A stretch of 59,439 bases of DNA from JAYFNU01 sp964458545 (GTDB taxonomy: Bacteria; Bacillota; Clostridia; Oscillospirales; Ruminococcaceae): contig CAYWJF010000002.1 in the NCBI GenBank assembly GCA_964458545.1, forward strand, positions 1 through 59,439, written 5' to 3'. Under the pieces are notes generated by a model. The model was given only the letters and a program-made list of their open reading frames with translations. It searched no databases and had not been told where the DNA came from. Made by a program: the position numbers and the translations under genes. Positions 8,794 through 18,021 of the stretch are shown here, piece after piece. The number at the start of each line of letters is the position of its first letter. Position 1 is the first letter of the stretch.

Positions 8794-9714
8794 ATGGATA
8801 AAGAAAAGTTCAAAACCTCGATAGGCGGTCAGGCGGTAATAGAAGGTATTATGATGAGAGGTCCCGAAAAGACCTGTCTTGCGGTGCGCTTGCCCGACAA
8901 AACAATACATACCGAAACAGAGAAAACAAAGAAGAACCCCGCGGCGAAGATACCGCTTGTGCGCGGTGCGTTCGCTATGATAATAAGTCTTATCGGCGGC
9001 TACAAGAATATAACTCGAGCGAGCGAGCTTGCTTTTCCCGATGAAGAGCCCGATAAGGTGGACGAGTTCCTTAATAAAAAGCTCGGCGACAAGGCGGGCG
9101 CCGCGGTGGGCGCCGTGGCGGGTGTGCTCGGCACGCTACTTGCGGTTGTGCTTTTTGTGCTTATTCCCACCCTTTCCACAAGAGGGCTTTCAAGCCTTTT
9201 TACTATGTCGCCCACCCTTATGGCGGTCTGCGAGGGTTTAATTAAGCTTGTTATCTTTATCGCCTACCTCTTCGCGGTGACGCGGATAAAGGAGATACAC
9301 CGCGTTTTTGAATATCACGGCGCGGAGCACAAGACCATCTTCTGCTACGAGCACGGCGAGGAGCTAACGGTAGAGAACGTACGCAAGTATTCTCGTTTTC
9401 ACCCCCGTTGCGGAACAAGCTTTCTTTTTATAGTTATAATTCTCAGTATTATTATTTCCGTATTTATTTCGTGGGAAAACACCCTGCTTCGTGTGGCGGT
9501 AAAGCTACTGCTCATTCCTATAATAATGGGAATAGCCTACGAGATTTTAAAGTTCTCGGGCGCGCACGATAACTTCCTATGTAAAGCGCTCGCCGCCCTG
9601 GGGCTTCTCGTGCAGCGGCTTACCGCGTTCGAGCCTGCCGACGACCAGATTGAAGTCGCAATAGCCGCGCTTACCGAGGTGCTTCCCGCCGACGCTGACG
9701 AGGCAAAATGGTAA
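8794..9714 (+). CDS. DUF1385 family membrane protein (YqhQ-like)
   Basis: A 306-residue protein starting with the DUF1385 signature GGQAVIEGIMMRGP. Family members include Bacillus YqhQ; the biochemical role is unknown to me. Several hydrophobic segments lie between residues about 105 and 260, and the conserved FEYHGAEHKTIFCYE and RFHPRCGTSF stretches contain His/Cys residues that could bind a metal. The stop overlaps the start of prmC by seven bases; the DUF1385-prmC pairing is common in Clostridia. Confidence 0.9.
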   Translation: MDKEKFKTSIGGQAVIEGIMMRGPEKTCLAVRLPDKTIHTETEKTKKNPAAKIPLVRGAFAMIISLIGGYKNITRASELAFPDEEPDKVDEFLNKKLGDKAGAAVGAVAGVLGTLLAVVLFVLIPTLSTRGLSSLFTMSPTLMAVCEGLIKLVIFIAYLFAVTRIKEIHRVFEYHGAEHKTIFCYEHGEELTVENVRKYSRFHPRCGTSFLFIVIILSIIISVFISWENTLLRVAVKLLLIPIIMGIAYEILKFSGAHDNFLCKALAALGLLVQRLTAFEPADDQIEVAIAALTEVLPADADEAKW

Positions 9715-10547
9715 ACATAAGAGAAATTTACAGAAGCGAAAAAGAACGCCTTGCGAAAGCGGGGTACGACAACCAGAACGAAATTAACGTGCTTTTCACC
9801 TCCGCCTTCGGCAGACGCTACGCCGAGCTTATAGCCGACGAAGGCGAGCCCACGAAGGAGCAGATAAAGGCTTTTTCCGAGAATGTGAACCGTCGCCTTT
9901 CGGGCGAGCCACTGCAATACATAGCAGGGAAATGGGTTTTTCTTGATTTCGAGCTGTTTGTCGGTGAGGGAGTGCTTATTCCGCGCGACGAAACCGAGAT
10001 AGCGGCGAGTGAGGCGATACGCCTTGCAAAGGAGTTGGAAAACCCGTCGGTTATCGACCTATGCGCGGGCACGGGCTGTATAGCCTTTGCCGTAAAGCGA
10101 GAGGTGCCGTCGGCTTCGGTCACGGCGGTGGAGCTTTACGATAAAGCGCTCGAATATCTCGAAAGGAACAAAACGGCGCTTTCACTTGACGTTAAAACAG
10201 AAAAAGCCGATATTTTTTCTTACGAGTCCGTTCTTTCGGACAGCTCAGTTGATATAGTAGTATCAAACCCGCCGTATGTAACAAGCGGCGAGTATGAGGA
10301 GAATAAGAAAGAGCTTGAGTTTGAGCCTATGGGCGCTCTCACCGACGGCGGCGACGGACTCTCCTTCTACCGCCATATTATCCCCGGCTACAAGCGCGCG
10401 CTGAAAAAGGGCGGCTGGCTTATCTTCGAAACGGGCTGCAATCAGACGAAAGCCGTGGAAAACCTGTTTTGCCTACACGGCTACAGAAATACGGCGGTGC
10501 TCAACGATATGTACGGCAAGCCAAGGGTAGTTATGGCGCAAAAATAG
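9708..10547 (+). CDS. prmC: peptide chain release factor N(5)-glutamine methyltransferase
   Basis: SAM-dependent enzyme that methylates the GGQ glutamine of release factors RF1/RF2. The 279-residue protein has the SAM-binding motif DLCAGTGCIAF and the catalytic NPPY (Asn about 187) in VSNPPYVTSGEY, plus EPMGALTDGGDGLSFYR, typical of PrmC. It overlaps the end of the DUF1385 gene, indicating translational coupling. No prfA is next to it, unlike in many genomes. Confidence 0.93.
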   Translation: MVNIREIYRSEKERLAKAGYDNQNEINVLFTSAFGRRYAELIADEGEPTKEQIKAFSENVNRRLSGEPLQYIAGKWVFLDFELFVGEGVLIPRDETEIAASEAIRLAKELENPSVIDLCAGTGCIAFAVKREVPSASVTAVELYDKALEYLERNKTALSLDVKTEKADIFSYESVLSDSSVDIVVSNPPYVTSGEYEENKKELEFEPMGALTDGGDGLSFYRHIIPGYKRALKKGGWLIFETGCNQTKAVENLFCLHGYRNTAVLNDMYGKPRVVMAQK

Positions 10548-10550
10548 TGC

Positions 10551-10579
10551 TTGAAACACGGTAGAATATAGTGTATACT
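10551..10579 (+). promoter_or_regulatory. recA promoter
   Basis: TTGAAA at 10551-10556 and TATACT at 10574-10579 with an ideal 17-base spacer, starting four bases after the prmC stop. The LexA box lies just downstream. Confidence 0.75.
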
Positions 10580-10587
10580 ATGGATAA

Positions 10588-10599
10588 GAACAAGTGTTC
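10588..10599. promoter_or_regulatory. LexA (SOS) box upstream of recA
   Basis: GAAC-AAGT-GTTC, a perfect GAAC-N4-GTTC half-site pair as in the Gram-positive SOS box. It is positioned just after the -10 box, across the expected transcription start, where repressor binding would block recA transcription. Confidence 0.85.
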
Positions 10600-10667
10600 T
10601 TTTTGAATGGTTTTCTTTTAGAATAGGTAAAAACTTATTTCGTTACAACGAAGAGGAGAGATAAATT

Positions 10668-11774
10668 ATGGCTGACAAACACGCGGCGCTTGAAACCGCC
10701 CTCGCGCAGATTGAAAAGCAGTACGGAAAGGGCGCGGTAATGAAGCTTGGGCAGAACGTCGCAATGAACGTCGAGTCTATCTCGACGGGCTCGCTCTCGC
10801 TTGATATTGCCCTCGGAATAGGCGGGCTTCCCCGCGGAAGAATAGTTGAAATCTTCGGACCGGAAAGCTCGGGAAAAACCACCGTCGCGCTCCACGTTGT
10901 GGCCGAGGCGCAAAAGGCGGGCGGCGAGGCCGCGTTCATCGACGTAGAGCACGCGCTCGACCCTGTATATGCCGCGGCGCTTGGCGTGAATATTGATAAT
11001 CTTCTTGTTTCTCAGCCTGATACGGGCGAGCAGGCGCTCGAGATAGCCGAGGCGCTGGTGCGTTCTGGCGCTATCGACGTCATTGTAATAGACTCGGTCG
11101 CCGCTATGGTTACCCGCGCTGAAATTGAGGGCGAAATGGGCGACGCACACGTCGGCACGCAGGCGAGGCTTATGTCGCAGGCGTTAAGGAAGCTTACAAG
11201 TGTAATTGGCAAATCTGCCTGCGTCGCGATTTTCATAAACCAGCTTCGCGAAAAGATAGGCGTTATGTACGGTAACCCCGAGACCACCCCGGGCGGACGC
11301 GCACTTAAGTTCTATTCGTCGGTGCGCCTTGACGTAAGACGTGTAGAAGCTCTTAAGAACGGCGCGGAGGTCGTGGGCAACCGCACAAAGGTAAAGGTAG
11401 TAAAGAACAAGGTCGCGCCCCCCTTTAAAGAGGCGGAGTTCGACATTATGTATGGCAAGGGTATCTCTAAGGACGGCGAGATGGTAGACCTCGCGGTTAA
11501 GCTTGATATTATAAGAAAATCCGGCGCTTGGTTCTACTACGGCGAGGAACGTCTCGGGCAGGGTAGAGACAACGTTAAGAAGTACATATCTGAAAACCCC
11601 GATTTCGCCGCGCAGATAGAAAAGCAGGTGCGCGATAACGCCGATAAGCTGCTTCACCCGCAAAAGGCGTCGGCAAAGCTCACAGGTAAGGACGCGCCCG
11701 TAGCTGAGCCTATCCCTGTAATTATCTCTTCTGACGACGATAAACGTCCGTCAATAGATATTGAAGTGGAATAA
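10668..11774 (+). CDS. recA: recombinase RecA
   Basis: Strand-exchange protein and LexA co-protease, 368 residues. Walker A GPESSGKTT is near residues 65-73; other RecA hallmarks are DVEHALDP, VIDSVAAM, LMSQALRKLT, FINQLREKIGVMYGNPETTPGG (DNA-binding loops L1/L2) and the acidic C-terminal tail. A GAGGAGAG site precedes the ATG. It is driven by a promoter with an SOS box and shares one base with recX. Confidence 0.98.
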   Translation: MADKHAALETALAQIEKQYGKGAVMKLGQNVAMNVESISTGSLSLDIALGIGGLPRGRIVEIFGPESSGKTTVALHVVAEAQKAGGEAAFIDVEHALDPVYAAALGVNIDNLLVSQPDTGEQALEIAEALVRSGAIDVIVIDSVAAMVTRAEIEGEMGDAHVGTQARLMSQALRKLTSVIGKSACVAIFINQLREKIGVMYGNPETTPGGRALKFYSSVRLDVRRVEALKNGAEVVGNRTKVKVVKNKVAPPFKEAEFDIMYGKGISKDGEMVDLAVKLDIIRKSGAWFYYGEERLGQGRDNVKKYISENPDFAAQIEKQVRDNADKLLHPQKASAKLTGKDAPVAEPIPVIISSDDDKRPSIDIEVE

Positions 11775-12412
11775 TGGGCGCTGAAGTAAGAATTGACAGA
11801 ATAACGGTAACAAAAAAGGGCAGATATGCCCTTTTTTGTGATGGAGAATTCCTTTTTTCTGTTGACGAGGAAACCTTTTTAAAGCATCATATAAAGGAAG
11901 GCGTAACCCTTGAACGCGAGGAGCTTGAACGGCTTCGCGCCGCGAGCGATTACTTTTCCGCCAAGAACAAGGCTCTTGAGCTTTTAGGCTATCGCGACCA
12001 TTCAAAAAAGGAGCTTACCGACAAGCTGCGGCGCAGGTTTGACGAAGAGACCGCGCGGCTCGCCGTGGAAAAGATGTGCGAGCTTAGACTAATAGACGAC
12101 AGAGAGTTTGCGCGTAAGCTCTGCGCCGAGCTTATCGAGCTTCGCGGGCAGAGTAAGCGCGCCGCGTCTCAAAAGCTTTACGAAAAGGGCGTCTCGCGTG
12201 AAATATCGGAGGCGGCGCTCGCGGAATATGAGGACGACGAAACCGACGCGATACGCGAGCTTGTGAATAAGAAGTACCTTGCGAAGCTGTCCGATAAGGA
12301 GAAACGCGCGAGCGTATATGCGGCGCTTATACGGCGCGGCTTCAGGTCGGAGAACATAAGGGAAGTATTAGACGAGCTTTCAGATAATGAGGAAAGCGAA
12401 TACTTAGAATAA
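11774..12412 (+). CDS. recX: regulatory protein RecX
   Basis: A 212-residue, highly charged helical protein; RecX limits RecA filament growth. The repeated three-helix pattern is visible, with LLGYRDHSKKELTDKLRRR and the LIDDREFARK stretch typical of the family. Its ATG overlaps the recA stop by one base, so the two are co-transcribed and SOS-induced. Confidence 0.92.
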   Translation: MGAEVRIDRITVTKKGRYALFCDGEFLFSVDEETFLKHHIKEGVTLEREELERLRAASDYFSAKNKALELLGYRDHSKKELTDKLRRRFDEETARLAVEKMCELRLIDDREFARKLCAELIELRGQSKRAASQKLYEKGVSREISEAALAEYEDDETDAIRELVNKKYLAKLSDKEKRASVYAALIRRGFRSENIREVLDELSDNEESEYLE

Positions 12413-12422
12413 AGGAAGAAAG

Positions 12423-13748
12423 ATGGCAAATATCTTTTTTATCTCGCTTGGCTGCGACAAAAACCGAATAGACAGCGAAATTATGCTGAAAAAGCTTTCA
12501 GATGGCGGACACAGCATTGTCGCGGACGTAAACGACGCCGACTGCGCCTTGGTTAACACCTGCGGCTTCATTGAAAGCGCAAAAACCGAGGCGATAGACG
12601 CTATCTTCGATATGGTAAGAGCGAAGGAAGCGGGCACAATCAAGGCTGTTGTGGTGACGGGCTGTCTTGCCGAGCGGTATAAGGAAGAGCTTCATAAGCT
12701 TATCCCCGAGGCTGACGCGGTTATCGGGCTTTGCGGCAACGCGGATATTTTGAATATTGTAAACGCCGCGCTTGAGGGCGAAAAGACCTATAAATTCGGA
12801 AAACCCGAGGAGCTTGTTATTGAAGGCGGGCGGCTTTTGTCCACACTTCCACATTACGCCTATTTAAAGCTTGCCGAGGGCTGTTCTAACCACTGCACCT
12901 ATTGCGCAATTCCTTCTATTCGCGGCGCGTACCGCTCGCGGCCGAAAGCCAATATCTTAGCTGAGGCGCGTTCGCTGCTTCGCGACGGGGTGCGCGAGCT
13001 TATCCTTATTGCGCAGGATACCACCTCCTACGGCAAGGACCTCGACGGCGGAGAAAGCCTCGCCTCACTTTTAACGTCGCTCTGCGAAATTGAGGGGGAC
13101 TTTAAGCTGCGGGTACTTTACGCCTACCCCGAAAGGATAACGGACAAGCTAATCGAGGTTATGGCGCGCGAAGAGAAGATAGCGAAGTATCTCGATATAC
13201 CGCTTCAGCACGCCTCAGGCGCGGTGCTAAAAAGAATGGGGCGTTTCGGCGACAGCCGTTCGCTTCTTTCGCTGATAGAAAGACTGCGCGCAAGAATACC
13301 CGATATTACCCTTCGCTCTACCTTTATCGTCGGTTTTCCCGGCGAAACCGAGGAGCAGTTTGCAGAGCTTATAGCTTTCATAAAGACGGCGAGACTTGAC
13401 CGCGCGGGCTGCTTTGAGTTTTCCGCTGAGGAGGGAACACCCGCCGTGAAGCTTACCCCGCAAATAGATAATGAAACTAAGGCGCGCCGTGCCGAAAGCT
13501 TCCGCTTTATTCAGTCGGAAATTACGATAAAAAAGAACGAGGAGAAGATAGGACGTATCTATAGAGTCATCTGCGACGGCTTTGATGAGGAAAAGGGAAT
13601 GTTCGCCTGTCGTGGCGACGCGGACGCGCCCGAGATAGACACGCTTATATATCTGCCGCTTGAAAGCGACCTTATGGTGGGCGAGGTATACGAAATTAAG
13701 GTTACGGGCGCGGACGATTTTGACCTTTTGGGAGAACTCATTCGGTAG
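12423..13748 (+). CDS. rimO: ribosomal protein S12 methylthiotransferase RimO
   Basis: Radical-SAM enzyme that adds a methylthio group to an aspartate of ribosomal protein S12. In 441 residues: N-terminal MTTase domain with cysteines in SLGCDKNR, NTCGFI and TGCLAE, the radical-SAM motif GCSNHCTYC (Cys154, 158, 161) followed by AIPSIRGAYRSR, and a C-terminal TRAM domain. GCSNHCTYCAIP with SLGCDKNRIDSE points to RimO rather than MiaB. It follows recX by ten bases. Confidence 0.95.
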   Translation: MANIFFISLGCDKNRIDSEIMLKKLSDGGHSIVADVNDADCALVNTCGFIESAKTEAIDAIFDMVRAKEAGTIKAVVVTGCLAERYKEELHKLIPEADAVIGLCGNADILNIVNAALEGEKTYKFGKPEELVIEGGRLLSTLPHYAYLKLAEGCSNHCTYCAIPSIRGAYRSRPKANILAEARSLLRDGVRELILIAQDTTSYGKDLDGGESLASLLTSLCEIEGDFKLRVLYAYPERITDKLIEVMAREEKIAKYLDIPLQHASGAVLKRMGRFGDSRSLLSLIERLRARIPDITLRSTFIVGFPGETEEQFAELIAFIKTARLDRAGCFEFSAEEGTPAVKLTPQIDNETKARRAESFRFIQSEITIKKNEEKIGRIYRVICDGFDEEKGMFACRGDADAPEIDTLIYLPLESDLMVGEVYEIKVTGADDFDLLGELIR

Positions 13749-13751
13749 CTA

Positions 13752-13780
13752 TGTACATTTGCGGGCTTTTACTTTATAAT
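13752..13780 (+). promoter_or_regulatory. probable promoter of pgsA-cysS
   Basis: TGTACA (13752-13757), 17-base spacer, perfect TATAAT (13775-13780), starting just after the rimO stop. Confidence 0.6.
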
Positions 13781-13811
13781 ACAAAATGAACTTAAAATAG
13801 GGGGATAAACT

Positions 13812-14378
13812 ATGAATCTACCAAACAAATTAACTATTCTTCGAGCGGTGCTTGTGCCCGTGTTTCTGGTGTTTCTTCTTATTCCCACTATTCCGTATAA
13901 TTATCTTTTGGCGTTTGTCGTTTTCTGTATAGCTTCCTTCACCGATTTTCTCGACGGCAGAATAGCGCGAAAGAATAATATGGTAACCTCCTTCGGGAAG
14001 TTTATGGACCCGCTTGCTGACAAGGTACTTGTAACAAGCGCGCTTATCGCGCTTTGCGCCCTCGGCTTCGCGCCGCCCGTCGCGGTTATAATAATTGTCG
14101 CGCGCGACTTTATGGTATCGGCTATACGCCTTGCCGCCGTTTCAAGTGAGGGTAAGGTAATAGCGGCGAATATCTGGGGCAAGATAAAAACCGCTTTTCA
14201 GATGGTCGCTATCTGCGGCGTGCTTCTCGCGCTGCATTTCGCGAGCATATATCAGGTTATCTTCCCCGACGTAATTTTTTACAGCAATATAGCAATGTGG
14301 GCGCTTGCCGCCGTAACCGCTATTTCGGGCGGTATCTACCTTAAGCAGAATATAGAACTTATCAATACATTCAAATAA
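13812..14378 (+). CDS. pgsA: CDP-diacylglycerol-glycerol-3-phosphate 3-phosphatidyltransferase
   Basis: Membrane enzyme of phosphatidylglycerol synthesis, 188 residues. The CDP-alcohol phosphotransferase signature D-G-x2-A-R-x8-G-x3-D-x3-D is present in DGRIARKNNMVTSFGKFMDP followed by LADK. Several hydrophobic segments span the protein. GGGGGATAAAC precedes the ATG. cysS follows after nine bases. Confidence 0.93.
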   Translation: MNLPNKLTILRAVLVPVFLVFLLIPTIPYNYLLAFVVFCIASFTDFLDGRIARKNNMVTSFGKFMDPLADKVLVTSALIALCALGFAPPVAVIIIVARDFMVSAIRLAAVSSEGKVIAANIWGKIKTAFQMVAICGVLLALHFASIYQVIFPDVIFYSNIAMWALAAVTAISGGIYLKQNIELINTFK

Positions 14379-14387
14379 GAGGCTTTT

Positions 14388-15767
14388 ATGTTAATCTACA
14401 ATACCCTTACAAGAAAAAAAGACGAGCTTAAGCCCGTAAAGGCGGGCGAGGTCGGCATATACGTCTGCGGACCGACGGTATATAACTTTATACATATCGG
14501 TAACGCGCGTCCGCTATGCGTGTTTGATACCCTTCGCCGCTATCTTGAGTACCGCGGCTATAAGGTAAACTACGTCCAAAATTTCACCGATGTCGAGGAC
14601 AAGCTTATTAAGAAGGCGGCAGAGGAGGGTATAACCGTGCCCGAGGTTGCCGACAGATATATAAAAGAATACTTTACTGACGCTGACGGTCTTAACGTTC
14701 GCCGCGCCACCACCCATCCGCGCGCGACGGAGAATATGGACGGTATACTTGAAATTGTAAACGGGCTTGTCAAGAATGGTCACGCCTATGCGACCGACGA
14801 CGGCGACGTATATTTCCGTGCGCGTAGCTTAAATGGCTACGGCAAGCTTTCTCACCAGCCGCTTGACGAGCTGGAGGCGGGCGCGAGGATAGGCGTGGGC
14901 GAAAAGAAGGAGGACCCGATGGACTTCGCCCTTTGGAAGAGCGCGAAGCCCGGCGAACCGAGCTGGGAAAGCCCCTACGGAAACGGACGCCCCGGCTGGC
15001 ATATTGAATGCTCCGCAATGTCGCGGCGCTATCTCGGCGACACCTTCGATATCCACTGCGGCGGGCAGGATTTAATCTTTCCCCACCACGAAAACGAGAT
15101 AGCCCAAAGCGAATGCTTCACGGGTGTAGATTTCGCGCATTATTGGATGCATAACGGTTACCTCAACATAGATAACCGCAAAATGTCGAAGTCACTCGGC
15201 AACTTCTTTACTGTTCGCGAAATAAGCGAAAAGTGCGGCTATGAGCCGATACGGTATTTAATGATTAGTGCGCATTACAGAACGCCGATTAACTTCTCTA
15301 AGGAGATAATTGAGCAGTGCAAGGCGTCGCTCGAAAGACTTTACAACTGCCGCGAAAACCTTGATTTTGCTATTGAAAACGCGAGCGAGGGCGAAGAAAG
15401 CTTAAAGGCGCTCTGCGACGCGCACCGCGACGATTTCATTAAGGCTATGGAGGACGACCTCAACACCGCCGACGCGCTTTCCGCCTTGTTTGAGCTCGTA
15501 CGCGACATTAACAGCGCGAAGGAGGAAAGCCGCGAGTCGCTAATGTACGCCGCGAAGACCTTCGACGAGCTATCGGACGTTTTGGGGCTTGTATATAACC
15601 GAAACAAGGACGAGATACCAAACGAGATATTCGAGCTTGCGAACCAGCGTGTTATAGCGAGAAAGAATAAGGACTTTGCCGAGGCGGACAGACTACGCGA
15701 AAGAATAGCCGAGCTTGGCTATCAGCTTGAGGATACCGCGCAAGGACCGAAGATAACGAAGAAATAA
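14388..15767 (+). CDS. cysS: cysteine-tRNA ligase
   Basis: Class I aminoacyl-tRNA synthetase, 459 residues. CGPTVYNFIHIGNARP contains a zinc-ligand Cys and the HIGH-type motif (His36); KMSKS starts at residue 265; WHIECSAMS and HCGGQDLIFPHHENE carry the other zinc ligands. The length is normal for CysRS. It is the last gene of its unit, ended by a strong terminator. No neighbouring rRNA methylase or mrnC gene is visible, unlike many Firmicutes. Confidence 0.97.
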   Translation: MLIYNTLTRKKDELKPVKAGEVGIYVCGPTVYNFIHIGNARPLCVFDTLRRYLEYRGYKVNYVQNFTDVEDKLIKKAAEEGITVPEVADRYIKEYFTDADGLNVRRATTHPRATENMDGILEIVNGLVKNGHAYATDDGDVYFRARSLNGYGKLSHQPLDELEAGARIGVGEKKEDPMDFALWKSAKPGEPSWESPYGNGRPGWHIECSAMSRRYLGDTFDIHCGGQDLIFPHHENEIAQSECFTGVDFAHYWMHNGYLNIDNRKMSKSLGNFFTVREISEKCGYEPIRYLMISAHYRTPINFSKEIIEQCKASLERLYNCRENLDFAIENASEGEESLKALCDAHRDDFIKAMEDDLNTADALSALFELVRDINSAKEESRESLMYAAKTFDELSDVLGLVYNRNKDEIPNEIFELANQRVIARKNKDFAEADRLRERIAELGYQLEDTAQGPKITKK

Positions 15768-15769
15768 AG

Positions 15770-15804
15770 ACGAGCCGAACGCATATAGCGTTCGGCTCGT
15801 TTTG
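15770..15804 (+). terminator. terminator after cysS
   Basis: Thirteen-base perfect stem ACGAGCCGAACGC (15770-15782)/GCGTTCGGCTCGT (15788-15800) with a five-base loop, followed by TTT. It lies between the converging cysS and GGDEF genes. Confidence 0.92.
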
Positions 15805-15815
15805 CCGCGAAGTCC

Positions 15816-17723
15816 TTATCTTTTCCCGTCGGGATTGTTCTGGTGGTGCAGCTTCTTGGTGTTGTACATCTCGTTATCCGCGATATTTGTCAAAAACTCA
15901 AGCGAGGTGTTTTCGTCGGGAACGCAGACATATCCGCCCAAGCTCGCGCTTAGCTGATACGGCTTGTCGGAGACCATATTAAACCGCTCCACCTCGGTGT
16001 ATACCGATTTTATAAACTGTTCCATATCCGTGTGCGAGTAATCTATACCGAGCACCATAAATTCGTCGCCGCTCAGATGCACGCAGATATCCTGCGGACG
16101 CGCTACCCGCTTTAGGCAAGCGGCGAGCGAGGAGATAGCCGCGTCGCCCTCCTTATGCCCAAAGTTGTCGTTGATATATTTTAGGTAGTCAATGTCGGCG
16201 CTCAGTATCATAAAGCTCTTCTTGCGGCTCTTTGCCTTTTCAAAAAGCTCGTTCGCGCACTGCACATAGCCGCGTCTGTTGAGAAGCCCCGTAAGGGTGT
16301 CGCGGATATATAGCTGTTCAAGCTGCTTTGCGTAATTCTGTACGGCGAAGTGAAGACAAAGGTTTTCCACCGCCGTCGCGAGCGTCTGGCAGAAGGAGCG
16401 GAACATAAACTCGCTTATATCCTCCGCGTCAAACACAACATAGCCGTAGTTTCTGTTGAGTGAATACATAGAGCAGAAAACAAGGCTTTCACCCTCGTGG
16501 TCGGGCATATCGGGGAGAAGCTCCTCAGACAAGAAACTCTTTCTGGGAAGCACATGCTTGCCGTCAAATCCGAAGATAAGGCGCATACTGCCAAATTCGG
16601 AATGAGGAAGGTCAAGTCTTGTAGCGAAGCTTCCGGGGTTCGGCTGTTCGGAAAGGTGCGACTCTGAGACGCAGACGTAAAGCCTGCGAATGGCGAACTG
16701 TTCCACTACCGTTGAAAGGCGGTTTCTAAGGTCGTTCATATCCTCAGCGCCCGAAAGGTAGGTGTTGAAGGTAACAGAAGCGTAGTGGTCCTTTGTGAAA
16801 CGGTCGCGTTGCTTAGTTAAGAACTTAATATAGCTTGTTTCACAGCTTTCGTCTATCGCGCCGCATCCGCAGGAGTTACCTATAACCATCCTTGTTTCAA
16901 ACGACTGGCTGCGCGAAACCTCCTTGCCCTCCAGCACGTCGAGCGCCGTTGCGACCGAGCGCATACCAAGTGCTCTTGTGGGACGAAGCACCGAGGTAAT
17001 AGAGGGAACGTGTATTTCCGCTTCCTTTGTCGCGTCCTCTCCCGCTATTGCGATATCGGTGGGAATTGATATGCCGATATCGCTGAGATAATCGGAAACG
17101 CCGAGCGCCATATCGTCGTTGGTGCAGAGTATTGCGTCGGGCTTCTGGTTGCTTTTAATAAAGTATTCCGCCGCCTCAGCGCCGCTTTCGCGCATATAGC
17201 TTCCACGGAAGATTTGGCTGTCGTCTATCTTCACGCCGAGGTCGTCCATTGACTTCTTAAACGCGATAAGGCAGTTGTCCGCCACCTTGTTGCCAACGGG
17301 TCCGCCGACGTAGCAGAAGCGTTTCTTTCCGTGAACCTCCACAAAATGCTTGGAAAGCTCGGCTATACCTGTGTATTCATCAAAGTATATGTTGTACGCG
17401 CCGTCCACCTCGCAGCATATGCTCACTATCGGCACACCCGCCGCCTTTTCTATAACCTCGTCGATATAGTTAAGCGCTATGGGGTTAAGGATAGTGCTTT
17501 TTAGCAGAATGATGGCGTCGAACTTTTTGAGGTCGGGCAGATTGATTATTGCCGCCTCCCCGATATTAACCGATTGTGTTTCAATATTCGCCTCGCTTAA
17601 AACCGAAAAGAGACAGAGCGTCACCCCGCGTTTTTTTGCCTCCTCAAACATTCCGCTGGTTATCTCGTGCGCGTAGGTTTTATAAGGCGCCGCGACAAAA
17701 ACAGCAATACGACTATTTCTCAT
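15816..17723 (-). CDS. periplasmic-binding-fold sensor fused to a GGDEF diguanylate cyclase
   Basis: The N-terminal half (about 1-300 from this start) is a LacI/Peripla_BP_3-like ligand-binding fold (RIAVFVAAPYKTY, CTNDDMALGV, DIAIAGEDATKEAE) with no DNA-binding helix-turn-helix in front and no signal peptide. A middle sensor-like region follows, then a GGDEF domain with DTLTGLLNRRGY, ADIDYLKYINDNFGH and the active-site variant SGDEF. The likely role is cytoplasmic sensing of a sugar-like ligand coupled to c-di-GMP synthesis. The frame stays open up to an ATG at 17831, but homology begins at MRNSRIAVF, so 17723 is preferred; its AAAGGA is rather distant (13 bases), so the start is not settled. 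Confidence 0.82.
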   Translation of the reverse strand: MRNSRIAVFVAAPYKTYAHEITSGMFEEAKKRGVTLCLFSVLSEANIETQSVNIGEAAIINLPDLKKFDAIILLKSTILNPIALNYIDEVIEKAAGVPIVSICCEVDGAYNIYFDEYTGIAELSKHFVEVHGKKRFCYVGGPVGNKVADNCLIAFKKSMDDLGVKIDDSQIFRGSYMRESGAEAAEYFIKSNQKPDAILCTNDDMALGVSDYLSDIGISIPTDIAIAGEDATKEAEIHVPSITSVLRPTRALGMRSVATALDVLEGKEVSRSQSFETRMVIGNSCGCGAIDESCETSYIKFLTKQRDRFTKDHYASVTFNTYLSGAEDMNDLRNRLSTVVEQFAIRRLYVCVSESHLSEQPNPGSFATRLDLPHSEFGSMRLIFGFDGKHVLPRKSFLSEELLPDMPDHEGESLVFCSMYSLNRNYGYVVFDAEDISEFMFRSFCQTLATAVENLCLHFAVQNYAKQLEQLYIRDTLTGLLNRRGYVQCANELFEKAKSRKKSFMILSADIDYLKYINDNFGHKEGDAAISSLAACLKRVARPQDICVHLSGDEFMVLGIDYSHTDMEQFIKSVYTEVERFNMVSDKPYQLSASLGGYVCVPDENTSLEFLTNIADNEMYNTKKLHHQNNPDGKR

Positions 17724-17952
17724 TTCTATTTTATTATCCTTTCGTAAATGCCGCGTGAGCAGCGGCAATTTTACCTTTAAGCAGAACTCGCTGAAAACTG
17801 CGTTCATCTGTGGTCTTTTCTCTATTATCATTTTAATATCTTCTAAATAAATATGCTATACAATTTTTCAAAAGAGAAAAAATTTATCGTATATTACAAT
17901 TTTAAACACAAAATCTGTCTGTTTAAACGAAGGTAAAGTTACATAATAACGG

Positions 17953-17981
17953 TTGAAATAAGTTAGAAAAAAAAGTAGAAT
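17953..17981 (+). promoter_or_regulatory. promoter of the nucleotidyltransferase gene
   Basis: TTGAAA (17953-17958), 17-base spacer, TAGAAT (17976-17981). The 170-base AT-rich space 17832-18003 otherwise holds only the upstream region of the divergent GGDEF gene. Confidence 0.6.
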
Positions 17982-18021
17982 TAAAATAAGAAAATATACA
18001 TTAATGAAAGTGAGCGAAATA

